Shown piece after piece: positions 23,768-31,982 of a DNA stretch of 64,000 bases. How positions within the stretch are numbered: position 1 is the stretch's first letter; each line of letters opens with the position of its first letter. The translations under genes were made by a program, and so were the position numbers. This DNA is from Litoreibacter janthinus (GTDB taxonomy: Bacteria; Pseudomonadota; Alphaproteobacteria; Rhodobacterales; Rhodobacteraceae), in the NCBI RefSeq assembly GCF_900111945.1, contig NZ_FOYO01000001.1:1991751-2055750 (forward strand), written 5' to 3'. The notes below the pieces were generated by a model. It saw only the letters and a list, made by a program, of their open reading frames with translations, was not told where the DNA came from and made no database searches.

Positions 23768-25018
23768 ATGGCTGCACCTGGCGAGAATTTAAAAATTGAT
23801 GGCGCACGGCTGTGGGACAGCCTGATGGAGATGGCGAAGATCGGTCCGGGCGTTGCAGGTGGGAACAACCGCCAGACGCTGACCGACGAAGATGCTGAAG
23901 GGCGCGCGCTGTTTCAATCATGGTGCGAGGCGGCGGGATGCACAATGGGTCTTGATCAAATGGGCAACATGTTCGCGCGTCGCGAGGGGGCGGACCCAGA
24001 CGCGTTGCCGGTCTATGTCGGCTCCCATCTCGATACCCAACCGACTGGCGGGAAATATGACGGCGTCCTTGGCGTCTTGGGCGGGCTGGAGATTATTCGC
24101 TCCCTCAATGACCTGAACATCAAGACGAAGCACCCGATTGTGGTCACCAACTTCACCAACGAGGAGGGGACACGCTACGCTCCTGCAATGCTGTCTTCTG
24201 GCGTCTTCGCAGGTATTCATACACAGGATTGGGCTTATGATCGTACGGACGCCGAAGGCAAAACCTTTGGCGATGAGCTAAAGCGGATCGGCTGGCGTGG
24301 AGAGGAAGAGGTCGGCGCGCGCAGGATGCACGCCTTCTTCGAATTGCACATCGAGCAGGGCCCCATTCTTGAAGCGGAAGACAAAGAGATTGGCGTCGTC
24401 ACGCATGGCCAAGGCTTAAGCTGGACGCAGGTGACAATTACCGGCAAGGACAGCCACACCGGATCAACCCCGATGCCCATGCGCAAAAATGCCGGTCTCG
24501 GTATGGCGCGGATTCTGGAGCTTGTGGACGAGATTGCTTGGTCGCACGCGCCGCATGCAGTCGGCGCGGCGGGGCATATTGATGTTTACCCGAACTCGCG
24601 CAATGTGATCCCGGGCAAGGTGGTGTTTACCGTAGATTTCCGCTCTCCCGATCTGTCGGTCATCGAAGACATGGAACAGCGCTTGGCCAAAGGAGCGCAG
24701 ATTATCTGCGATGAAATGGGGCTGGGAATAGAGCTGGAAAAGGTCGGTGGTTTCGATCCTGTTGCATTCGATGAGGGATGCGTCAGCGCTATTCGGAACG
24801 CGGCGGAGCGGCTTGGCTATTCCCATATGAACCTGATCTCCGGCGCAGGGCATGACGCCTGTTGGATCAACCGTGTGGCTCCGACAGCCATGGTGATGTG
24901 CCCGTGCGTGGATGGGCTCAGCCACAACGAGGCCGAAGAGATTAGCCCGCAATGGGCCGAAGCAGGGGCGAATGTCTTGTTCCACGCAGTCGTCGAAACG
25001 GCGGAGATCGTCGGGTGA
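23768..25018 (+). CDS. Zn-dependent N-carbamoyl-beta-alanine/allantoate amidohydrolase (M20 family)
   Basis: Cytoplasmic amidohydrolase of 416 residues. Metal ligands are visible in GSHLDTQPTGGKYDGVLGVLGG (His and Asp), FTNEEGTRY and ELHIEQGPILEAE; the dimerisation domain with GKDSHTGSTPMPMRKN is typical of carbamoylases. The family includes beta-ureidopropionase, allantoate amidohydrolase and hydantoin-derived carbamoylases. Between the RutR box and the dihydropyrimidinase gene, the last step of pyrimidine breakdown (N-carbamoyl-beta-alanine to beta-alanine, CO2 and ammonia) is the natural role. Because no other allantoate amidohydrolase is present in the purine locus of this window, dual use is possible. 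Confidence 0.88.
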   Translation: MAAPGENLKIDGARLWDSLMEMAKIGPGVAGGNNRQTLTDEDAEGRALFQSWCEAAGCTMGLDQMGNMFARREGADPDALPVYVGSHLDTQPTGGKYDGVLGVLGGLEIIRSLNDLNIKTKHPIVVTNFTNEEGTRYAPAMLSSGVFAGIHTQDWAYDRTDAEGKTFGDELKRIGWRGEEEVGARRMHAFFELHIEQGPILEAEDKEIGVVTHGQGLSWTQVTITGKDSHTGSTPMPMRKNAGLGMARILELVDEIAWSHAPHAVGAAGHIDVYPNSRNVIPGKVVFTVDFRSPDLSVIEDMEQRLAKGAQIICDEMGLGIELEKVGGFDPVAFDEGCVSAIRNAAERLGYSHMNLISGAGHDACWINRVAPTAMVMCPCVDGLSHNEAEEISPQWAEAGANVLFHAVVETAEIVG

Positions 25019-25707
25019 GGACAGTCAGACTTCTTATGGTGCTGGCAGGGTTTGCCCTTACCGGCTGCGCCGCGCCCCAAAGCGAGGTGACCATACGTTC
25101 CGGCATCGGGGCGGAGGTCGATCTGGATGCAGTCCGGCCACCCTCGGGTGTGACGTATCGGTTCTCGCTGACAAGCGACCAATCCCCTGTTCCTGCGGTA
25201 ATGTCCCTGACATCGCGCAAGCGCAGTGGCAATCGCTACACTTATAACGGGCAGTTGGTTCTGACCTTGCCAGAGGCTGAGAAACTTGAAGATATCGCGG
25301 CGGTGATCTCTGAGGCGTTGGGCAAGACCACAGTTCGCGCCAAAGGCAATCAGCTGTTCGTGCCGGTCGGTTTAACCGCCGATAACAGGTTCCGTTCCTC
25401 GCGCTCAAACATTACCGCGGATGTGACCAGATATGCACCGCATGATTGCTTCGCGGTTCTGGGCACCTGTCGCTATCAGGCGATTGATCGCGGGGGCAAT
25501 GTTGCGGCCTTGTTGACCGAGACGACCGAACAAGATGGCGTCTGGCGGTCCAAAACCGTTCTCGACCCGAAAGCGCAGAATAAGGGTTTGGCGGCGGAAA
25601 CCCGTCGCGCGGTGTACTCTATCGACAAGAATGCAGTTCTGATCGACATGGTCGTGACACGCGGCGCCGGCCCGCGGCGTTCGCAATTCGCCATTCGGAG
25701 GCAATAG
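25015..25707 (+). CDS. Putative lipoprotein of unknown function
   Basis: A 230-residue exported protein. The GTG start overlaps the amidohydrolase stop (GTGA). The N-terminus VRTVRLLMVLAGFALTGC ends in a clear lipobox (LTGC, Cys18), so the protein should be lipid-anchored. The rest is beta-rich and basic, with no motif I recognise; cysteines in HDCFAVLGTCRY could form a disulfide. It lies directly before a GH114-family gene inside the pyrimidine operon and may act with that protein in the envelope. Its presence in a cytoplasmic nucleobase pathway operon is unexpected. Confidence 0.75.
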   Translation: MRTVRLLMVLAGFALTGCAAPQSEVTIRSGIGAEVDLDAVRPPSGVTYRFSLTSDQSPVPAVMSLTSRKRSGNRYTYNGQLVLTLPEAEKLEDIAAVISEALGKTTVRAKGNQLFVPVGLTADNRFRSSRSNITADVTRYAPHDCFAVLGTCRYQAIDRGGNVAALLTETTEQDGVWRSKTVLDPKAQNKGLAAETRRAVYSIDKNAVLIDMVVTRGAGPRRSQFAIRRQ

Positions 25708-25710
25708 CAG

Positions 25711-26466
25711 ATGTTAGCACTCCCTTCCTTTCTCGCAGTTCCATTGGCCGTATTTGTGATCGGGGGGGAGCAACGTGCTTATTGGGATTGGCAACTGACA
25801 GAGCCATTGGATTTGACCGTAAGGGTGTCGGTGCTGGTCACTGATATGGATGCAGTCACTTCTGAGCAGGTAGCGCAACTCAAAGCCCGCGATATTGCAC
25901 CGGTTTGCTACATAAGCGTTGGCAGCCAGGAAGCGTATCGCGATGATGCAACGGCCTTTCCTGTTGAGGTGCTGGGACAGGCATTGGGCGACTGGCCGGA
26001 CGAGGTGTTCGTCGACATCCGCAAACCTGCAGTGTTCGACATCATGACCGCACGCATAGATCGCTGCGCGTCGATGGGGTTCGTGGGCGTGGAGGCCGAC
26101 AATATCGACCTATTCGAGAACGAAACCGGGTTTGACATCACCAAGCAAGATGCGCTGAGCTATGTCGGCGCGCTCGCGGACTATGCGCATGGCAAGGGCC
26201 TGACCATAGCACAGAAAAACGCGCCGGACCTTATACCCGACCTCGTCCAGCGCATGGACTTTCTGCTGATCGAGCAGTGCTTCGAGTACGATTTTTGTGA
26301 AGAAGCGCAACCCTATCTGGATGCGGGCAAAGACGTGCTGGCAGTCGAATACACAGACGCAAAGCTGGACTGGGACGAGATCTGCACGCAGGCCAAAAGC
26401 TCTGGCATGCATCTACTGCTGAAAGACCGAGATATTTCCGCTGGCGGCAAAGCCTGCGCGGACTGA
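25711..26466 (+). CDS. GH114-family (endo-alpha-1,4-polygalactosaminidase-like) protein
   Basis: Protein of 251 residues with the spherulin-4/GH114 TIM-barrel pattern: YWDWQLTEPLD, VTDMDAVTSEQVAQLKA, VCYISVGSQE, GVEADNIDLFENETGFDIT, IAQKNAPDLIPDL, FLLIEQCFEYDFCEEA and VEYTD. The aspartates in EADNID and the glutamate in IEQCFEY correspond to conserved acidic residues of the family. A hydrophobic N-terminus (residues 1-18) suggests export. It starts three bases after the lipoprotein stop and is followed after 21 bases by dihydropyrimidinase. Hydrolysis of a galactosaminoglycan is the family activity; its relevance here is unknown. Confidence 0.82.
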   Translation: MLALPSFLAVPLAVFVIGGEQRAYWDWQLTEPLDLTVRVSVLVTDMDAVTSEQVAQLKARDIAPVCYISVGSQEAYRDDATAFPVEVLGQALGDWPDEVFVDIRKPAVFDIMTARIDRCASMGFVGVEADNIDLFENETGFDITKQDALSYVGALADYAHGKGLTIAQKNAPDLIPDLVQRMDFLLIEQCFEYDFCEEAQPYLDAGKDVLAVEYTDAKLDWDEICTQAKSSGMHLLLKDRDISAGGKACAD

Positions 26467-26487
26467 TTGATACGAAAGGGAACGCAC

Positions 26488-27951
26488 ATGAGCAAAGTTA
26501 TCAAGGGCGGCACGATCGTCACTGCGGATCGCAGCTGGAAAGCCGATGTGCGGATCGAAGGCGAAAAGATCGCCGAGATCGGGGAGAACCTGAAAGGCGA
26601 CGAGACGATTGACGCCGAAGGCGCCTATGTGATCCCCGGTGGCATTGACCCGCACACCCATCTTGAAATGCCCTTCATGGGCACCACGGCTGCCGAAACA
26701 TTCGAATCCGGCACCTTCGCTGCAGCCGCCGGTGGCACCACGATGCTGGTAGATTTCTGCCTCCCCGGCGAGGATGGCAGCTTGCTCAATGCTATCGACG
26801 ATTGGGACCGCAAGTCGAAGGATCAGATTTGCACTGACATCTCCTATCACATGGCGATCACCGGCTGGAACGAGAACATTTTCAACGAGATGGAAGCCGT
26901 CGTTAACGAGCGTGGCATCAACACGTTTAAGCATTTCATGGCCTATAAAGGCGCGTTGATGGTGGAAGATGACGAGATGTTCGCCTCCTTCAAACGCTGT
27001 GCCGAGCTTGGCGCACTGCCACTCGTTCATGCCGAAAACGGCGATATCGTGCAGGAGTTGCAGCAGAAGTATCTGGCCGAAGGCATTACCGGGCCCGAAG
27101 GGCACGCCTATTCCCGTCCACCCGAGGTTGAGGGCGAAGCCGCCAATCGCGCGATCATGATTGCCGACGCCGCTGGGACGCCGCTTTATATCGTGCATGT
27201 GTCTTGCGAGCAGGCCCACGAAGCCATCCGCCGCGCCCGCCAAAAAGGTATGCGTGTCTATGGCGAGCCGCTGATCCAGCACCTGACGCTCGACGAGACC
27301 GAGTATTTCAACAAAGACTGGCAATACGCCGCACGTCGCGTGATGTCGCCGCCGTTCCGCTCGAAGGAGCATCAGGCGTCGCTATGGGCGGGCCTGTCCT
27401 CTGGCTCGCTTCAAGTCGTTGCAACAGACCACGCGGCCTTTACCGACAAGCAAAAGCAGATGGGTCTGGATAACTTCACCACAATCCCGAACGGGACAGG
27501 GGGCCTGGAAGAACGCATGGCAATGCTCTGGACCACTGGCGTGGAAACGGGGCGCTTGACGCCGGAAGAGTTCGTCGCGGCCACCTCGACCAATATCGCC
27601 AAAATTCTCAATATCTATCCGATGAAAGGCGGCATCGCGGTCGGTGGCGACGCGGATGTGGTGGTGTGGGATCCGACCATCAGCCGCGAGATCGCCGTCA
27701 GCACTCAAAAGTCGATCATCGACTATAACGTGTTCGAAGGAATGACCGTCACCGCGCAGGCCCGATATACCTTGTCGCGCGGGGAAGTGGTCTGGGCGTA
27801 TGGCCAGAATTCGCAGCCGCAGCCGGGGCGCGGCAAGTTTGTGCGCCGTCCGGCTTTTGCCAGCGCATCTCAAGCGCTGAGCAAATGGAAGTCTTTGAAC
27901 ACACCCCGCAAGATTGAACGAAACCCGCTCAACATCCCGTCAGGCGTTTAA
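26488..27951 (+). CDS. hydA: Dihydropyrimidinase
   Basis: Binuclear zinc amidohydrolase (487 residues) that opens dihydrouracil to N-carbamoyl-beta-alanine. Metal ligands are in GGIDPHTHLEMPF (HxH), the carboxylated lysine in FKHFMAYKG, histidines in PLVHAENGD and IVHVSCEQAHEA, and the aspartate in VVATDHAAF. The tyrosine/serine substrate loop SRPPEVEGEA is also typical. The start at 26488 follows GAAAGGG. It lies downstream of the amidohydrolase, lipoprotein and GH114 genes, completing the reductive pathway with PreT, PreA and the carbamoylase. Confidence 0.94.
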   Translation: MSKVIKGGTIVTADRSWKADVRIEGEKIAEIGENLKGDETIDAEGAYVIPGGIDPHTHLEMPFMGTTAAETFESGTFAAAAGGTTMLVDFCLPGEDGSLLNAIDDWDRKSKDQICTDISYHMAITGWNENIFNEMEAVVNERGINTFKHFMAYKGALMVEDDEMFASFKRCAELGALPLVHAENGDIVQELQQKYLAEGITGPEGHAYSRPPEVEGEAANRAIMIADAAGTPLYIVHVSCEQAHEAIRRARQKGMRVYGEPLIQHLTLDETEYFNKDWQYAARRVMSPPFRSKEHQASLWAGLSSGSLQVVATDHAAFTDKQKQMGLDNFTTIPNGTGGLEERMAMLWTTGVETGRLTPEEFVAATSTNIAKILNIYPMKGGIAVGGDADVVVWDPTISREIAVSTQKSIIDYNVFEGMTVTAQARYTLSRGEVVWAYGQNSQPQPGRGKFVRRPAFASASQALSKWKSLNTPRKIERNPLNIPSGV

Positions 27952-27954
27952 AAT

Positions 27955-28000
27955 CGGGCATTTAGCCCCTCAATTATGACAATCATGAAGGAAATGCCCG
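27955..28000 (+). promoter_or_regulatory. Stem-loop after the dihydropyrimidinase gene
   Basis: Perfect 9-base arms CGGGCATTT / AAATGCCCG enclose a 28-base loop that itself contains ATGA-CAA-TCAT. It begins four bases after the hydA stop. With no following T-run it may be a processing or attenuation hairpin before the transporter genes, or an operator. Confidence 0.45.
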
Positions 28001-28074
28001 GATCGTGTCACAGAATTGCCGGAAAGCACTGAGAAACCTCTACCCAGAAATGGGACACCCAGAGAGGTATTTAC

Positions 28075-28287
28075 ATGCAAGTTCTCTTTACGAAGATTCT
28101 TTTGGTGCTGGCGCTAGGCTTGCTTGCCTTGGGAACATGGATCAACGACGTGGCCATTGCAGACGCGATGTTCATTTTCGCTGCCTTCGCAATTGGCGGG
28201 GTATGGTCGAAATACAGCGCCGCTGCCGAAGAGCAGGCGGAAGCAGACTTGGCCGCAGAGATGTCTGCGGAGATGCCGGCTACCTGA
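28075..28287 (+). CDS. Small membrane protein
   Basis: A 70-residue protein with two hydrophobic segments (about residues 4-22 and 28-44) and an acidic alanine-rich tail (EEQAEADLAAEMSAEM). AGAGG precedes the ATG at eight bases. It is the first gene after the stem-loop and lies 23 bases upstream of the ABC transporter genes in the same direction. I know no function; an accessory subunit of the importer is possible. The good ribosome binding site and plausible membrane topology argue that it is real. Confidence 0.65.
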   Translation: MQVLFTKILLVLALGLLALGTWINDVAIADAMFIFAAFAIGGVWSKYSAAAEEQAEADLAAEMSAEMPAT

Positions 28288-28310
28288 AACACGCAGCGGG
28301 GCCGTTCTAA

Positions 28311-29102
28311 ATGGCCCCAAATGCAACCTCTCCGGTCATCGCCGCGAAATCGCTGGATTTGACCTTCCAGACCGCCGATGCGCCGGTCCATGCCTTGAAG
28401 GATGTCTCGCTGGACATCTCTCAGGGTGATTTTGTCAGCTTTATTGGCCCCTCCGGCTGTGGCAAGACCACGTTCCTGCGCTGCATTGCGGGGCTGGAGA
28501 CGCCGACGGGCGGCACGCTTACAGTAAATGGCATGACCGCTGACGAGGCGCGCCGTGCTCGCGCTTACGGTTATGTCTTCCAAGCGGCCGGGCTTTACCC
28601 GTGGCGCACGATCGCGGGCAACATTAAACTTCCCCTCGAAATTATGGGCTACTCGAAGGCTGACCAGAATGATCGCGTCGCGCGGGTTCTGGAGCTTGTG
28701 GAGTTGTCTGACTTCGGGGCGAAATTTCCTTGGCAACTGTCCGGCGGGATGCAACAGCGGGCGTCGATCGCGCGGGCCTTGGCGTTTGATGCCGACATCT
28801 TGCTGATGGACGAACCGTTCGGAGCCTTGGACGAGATTGTCCGCGATCACCTCAACGAGCAGCTCTTGGCGCTCTGGGCGCGCACCAACAAAACCATTGC
28901 CTTCGTAACCCATTCGATTCCCGAAGCGGTGTATCTGTCGACCAAGATCGTTGTTATGAGCCCGCGACCGGGCAGGATCACAGACGTCATCGAAAGCCCA
29001 TTGCCCAAAGAACGCCCCCTGGACATTCGCGACAGCCCCGAGTTCATCGAAATTGCCCACCGCGTGCGAGAAGGTTTGCGAGCGGGGCATGCGGATGATT
29101 AG
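28311..29102 (+). CDS. ABC transporter ATP-binding protein, nitrate/taurine/thiamine-precursor type
   Basis: Cytoplasmic ATPase of 263 residues. Walker A GPSGCGKTT (about 46-54), Q-loop VFQAAGLYPW, signature LSGGMQQR and Walker B ILLMDEPFGALDE are present, with the switch histidine in FVTHSIPEAVYLS. The GALDEIVRDHLNEQLLALW pattern and R/K-PGRI end are characteristic of the SsuB/TauB/ThiZ subfamily. It begins the transporter gene run that closes the pyrimidine region, so uptake of pyrimidines or a related heterocycle is inferred. Confidence 0.87.
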   Translation: MAPNATSPVIAAKSLDLTFQTADAPVHALKDVSLDISQGDFVSFIGPSGCGKTTFLRCIAGLETPTGGTLTVNGMTADEARRARAYGYVFQAAGLYPWRTIAGNIKLPLEIMGYSKADQNDRVARVLELVELSDFGAKFPWQLSGGMQQRASIARALAFDADILLMDEPFGALDEIVRDHLNEQLLALWARTNKTIAFVTHSIPEAVYLSTKIVVMSPRPGRITDVIESPLPKERPLDIRDSPEFIEIAHRVREGLRAGHADD

Positions 29103-29144
29103 GCGTGGGTCAATCAAGTCCCCCGAACGGGACAGGAGCTAGCT

Positions 29145-30059
29145 GTGCGCAACGCAGGCCCTATCCTGACCGTCGTCGCTGCGATTTTCGCGCTTTGGTA
29201 TCTTGCAGTGCCCTTTATGAACGTGAAGGAAACCTTGACCGGACTGGAGCGGGCAGGGGCTGTTGTCACCCCCGACAACCCGATTGAACGGCGAGATGCC
29301 TCGTCCTTTGGTCTGGTGCTCAAGAACAGCTTCGCGATCCCAGCTACCTATGCCCAAGACCGCCCTCGGCTGCCGGCCCCCCACCAAGTGGCGAGCGATC
29401 TGTGGGACACAACCGTCGAGAAGAAGATTACCTCCAAGCGCTCGCTCGTCTATCACGGATGGATCACTCTAAGCGCCACGCTTCTTGGCTTCGCCATTGG
29501 CACGGGGGCGGGTATTCTTCTCGCTGTCGGTATCGTTCACAGCCGCGCCATGGATATGAGCGTCATGCCTTGGGCCATTGCCTCCCAAACGATCCCAATC
29601 CTCGCCATCGCGCCGATGATTATCGTGGTGCTGAACTCCATTGGCGTGCAAGGGCTGGTGCCCAAAGCCATCATCTCTGCCTACCTGAGCTTCTTTCCTG
29701 TTGTTGTCGGGATGGTAAAAGGCCTGAGAGCGCCGGATGCGATGCAATTGGATTTGCTCAAGACTTACAATGCGTCCCAAAGCCAAGGGTTCTGGAAATT
29801 GCGGTTGCCGGCCTCAATGCCTTACCTTTTCGCTTCGCTTAAAATCGGTGTCGCTGCCGCCCTCGTGGGTGCAATCGTGGCAGAGCTGCCGGCGGGTGGC
29901 GCCCGCGGGTTGGGCGGGCGCATGTTGACGGGCAGCTATTACGGGCAAATGGTTCAAATCTGGTCCGCGTTGGTCTTGGCTGCCGTTCTCGCGGCATCCT
30001 TGGTTCTGCTAATCGGGCTGGCCCAAAGGTTGACGCTGAAGCGGATGGGGCTGACATGA
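29145..30059 (+). CDS. ABC transporter permease, SsuC/ThiX type (first of two)
   Basis: Inner-membrane permease of 304 residues. One N-terminal membrane segment (5-25) is followed by a periplasmic stretch of about 80 residues, then five further segments. The EAA-like loop falls around DLLKTYNASQSQGFWKLRLPASMPYLF, as in the BPD_transp family of SsuC-like permeases. The start is GTG at 29145 with AGGAG seven bases upstream. The stop overlaps the next permease start (ATGA), implying a heterodimer. Confidence 0.86.
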   Translation: MRNAGPILTVVAAIFALWYLAVPFMNVKETLTGLERAGAVVTPDNPIERRDASSFGLVLKNSFAIPATYAQDRPRLPAPHQVASDLWDTTVEKKITSKRSLVYHGWITLSATLLGFAIGTGAGILLAVGIVHSRAMDMSVMPWAIASQTIPILAIAPMIIVVLNSIGVQGLVPKAIISAYLSFFPVVVGMVKGLRAPDAMQLDLLKTYNASQSQGFWKLRLPASMPYLFASLKIGVAAALVGAIVAELPAGGARGLGGRMLTGSYYGQMVQIWSALVLAAVLAASLVLLIGLAQRLTLKRMGLT

Positions 30060-30901
30060 TCTTGGTCGTTCTGGCACTCGTCATCTGGCTCGCCATGTGG
30101 GCGCTGAATACGCGCCTGTCCACGGGGCCAAATGCAGACACCCGCGCGATCCGGTTGATCGTTCCAGCCATCTTTGGCCTGACCATCCTTGTTGTTTGGG
30201 AGTTGTTGGTCCGTGGACTGGACGTGCCACTGGTGATTCTGCCTGCACCAACTCATGTAATATCCACCTTCTTCAGTGAGATCCCGACGCTTTGGCTGGA
30301 CTTCCAGCAGACCTTCATCAAAGGCGCACTGAGCGGCTACGTCATTGGCTGCGGTGCTGCCTTCCTGATGGCCATTCTGGTGGACCGCTACGACTTCCTG
30401 AAACGGGGCCTTCTGCCTGTGGGCAATTTCGTGGCGGCCTTGCCGATTGTCGGGACCGCGCCAATCCTTGTGATGTGGTTCGGCTTTGACTGGCAATCCA
30501 AAGCGGCGGTGGTTGTGGTTATGGTGTTCTTCCCGATGCTGGTGAACACAGTAGCTGGATTGCAGGAAACCACCGCCATGCAACGCGACCTGATGCGCAC
30601 TTACGGGGCAGGCTATTGGCCAAGCCTGACGAAATTGCGCCTGCCTGCCGCGATGCCCTTCATCTTTAACGGGCTTAAAATTTCAACAACGCTCGCCTTG
30701 ATCGGCGCGATTGTGGCCGAGTTCTTTGGCTCACCGACAATGGGTATGGGCTTTCGCATTTCCACCTCGGTGGGGCAGCTTGCGCTCGATATGGTCTGGG
30801 CTGAGATCGTGGTCGCCGCCCTAGCTGGGTCTGCCTTTTACGGGGTGGTGGCGATGGCCGAAAAAACGGTGACCTTCTGGCACCCGTCGCAACGAAAATA
30901 A
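30056..30901 (+). CDS. ABC transporter permease, SsuC/ThiX type (second of two)
   Basis: Inner-membrane permease of 281 residues with about seven hydrophobic segments and the loop DLMRTYGAGYWPSLTKLRLP for ATPase contact. It is a diverged paralogue of the preceding permease: both share the (D-L-M/L)-(R/K)-T-Y-(G/N)-A pattern and LRLPA(A/S)MP. Two non-identical permeases are typical of the NMT1/THI5-associated importers in alphaproteobacteria. The binding-protein gene follows after 34 bases. Confidence 0.86.
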   Translation: MILVVLALVIWLAMWALNTRLSTGPNADTRAIRLIVPAIFGLTILVVWELLVRGLDVPLVILPAPTHVISTFFSEIPTLWLDFQQTFIKGALSGYVIGCGAAFLMAILVDRYDFLKRGLLPVGNFVAALPIVGTAPILVMWFGFDWQSKAAVVVVMVFFPMLVNTVAGLQETTAMQRDLMRTYGAGYWPSLTKLRLPAAMPFIFNGLKISTTLALIGAIVAEFFGSPTMGMGFRISTSVGQLALDMVWAEIVVAALAGSAFYGVVAMAEKTVTFWHPSQRK

Positions 30902-30935
30902 AGTATAACAAGAGTATCAACCTGGAGGACAACTC

Positions 30936-31931
30936 ATGAAGAAACTGCTCACAACCGCCGCCTTGTCGATGGCACTGGCAGCCCCTGCTGCTTATGCCGA
31001 CGGCCATGCGAACTCGGTCAAGCTACAACTGCAATGGGTCACGCAAGCCCAGTTTGCGGGTTACTATGTGGCGAAAGACAAAGGTTTTTACGAAGAAGAG
31101 GGGCTGGACGTTACCGTGCTGGCAGGCGGCCCTGACATCGCCCCGCCTCAAGTTTTGGCAGGTGGCGGCGCTGACGTCATGCTGAACTGGATGCCATCCG
31201 CATTGGCCGCCCGCGAAAAGGGCCTGCCCGTGGTCAATATCGCGCAACCGTTCAAAACGTCCGGCTTGATGCTGACCTGCTGGAAAGACACCGGCATCAA
31301 ATCCCCGCAAGATTTCAAAGGCAAAACCATCGGAGTCTGGTTCTTCGGCAACGAGTATCCGTTCTTGTCCTGGATGAGCCAGGAGGGAATCCCAACCGAT
31401 GGCGGCCCTGATGGCGTGACGGTCCTGAAGCAGGGCTTCAACGTTGACCCGTTGCTGCAACGTCAGGCCGACTGCATCTCCACTATGACCTATAACGAAT
31501 TCGGTCAGGTGCTGGATGCAGGCGTATCCGAGGACGAACTGGTCACCTTCAAATATGAAGACCAAGGCGTCGCGACTTTGGAGGACGGCATCTACGCTCT
31601 GGAGGACAACCTCAAAGACCCGGCCTTCAAAGACAAGATGGTGCGCTTCGTGCGGGCTTCGATGAAGGGCTGGAAATACGCCGAGGAAAATCCAGATGAG
31701 GCGGCCGAAATCGTGCTTGAAAATGACGAATCCGGTGCGCAGACCGAGGCACATCAGAAGCGTATGATGGGCGAGATTGCCAAGCTGACGGCAGGCTCGA
31801 ACGGCGCGCTGGACGAAGCGGATTTCAACCGTACTGTAGCAACGCTACTGGCGGGCGGCTCTGATCCGGTGATCTCCAAAGAGCCGGTTGGCGCTTGGAC
31901 TTCCGAGATTACAGACGAAGCACTGAAGTAA
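30936..31931 (+). CDS. NMT1/THI5-like periplasmic substrate-binding protein
   Basis: Binding protein of 331 residues. A Sec signal peptide (MKKLLTTAALSMALAAPAAYA) is followed by the NMT1/THI5-like pattern: LQLQWVTQAQFAGYYVAKDKG, then FYEEEGLDVTVLAGGPD, ADVMLNWMPSALAARE and FKGKTIGVWFFGNEYP. Homologues bind thiamine pyrimidines, riboflavin or other pyrimidine-like compounds. Two cysteines (in LTCWKD and ADCIST) could pair. GGAGG precedes the ATG. With the ATPase and two permeases it should form the uptake system for the substrate of the reductive pyrimidine pathway; the ligand is inferred. Confidence 0.87.
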   Translation: MKKLLTTAALSMALAAPAAYADGHANSVKLQLQWVTQAQFAGYYVAKDKGFYEEEGLDVTVLAGGPDIAPPQVLAGGGADVMLNWMPSALAAREKGLPVVNIAQPFKTSGLMLTCWKDTGIKSPQDFKGKTIGVWFFGNEYPFLSWMSQEGIPTDGGPDGVTVLKQGFNVDPLLQRQADCISTMTYNEFGQVLDAGVSEDELVTFKYEDQGVATLEDGIYALEDNLKDPAFKDKMVRFVRASMKGWKYAEENPDEAAEIVLENDESGAQTEAHQKRMMGEIAKLTAGSNGALDEADFNRTVATLLAGGSDPVISKEPVGAWTSEITDEALK

Positions 31932-31940
31932 TTTGCGAAC

Positions 31941-31968
31941 GGGATGGGCGTGCGCAAGCGCCCATCCC
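31941..31968. terminator. Hairpin ending the transporter operon
   Basis: Perfect 10-base arms GGGATGGGCG / CGCCCATCCC around an eight-base loop, nine bases after the binding-protein stop and before the convergent gene. It probably serves both directions. Confidence 0.7.
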
Positions 31969-31982
31969 AACCTTCCGGCAGG

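Noticed and set aside
26413..27372. 319-codon antisense frame across the dihydropyrimidinase gene
   Set aside because: Fully covered by a well-supported enzyme gene; composition typical of a reverse-complement shadow.
28071..29117. 348-codon antisense frame across the ABC ATPase gene
   Set aside because: No motif, and it overlaps a gene with intact Walker and signature motifs.
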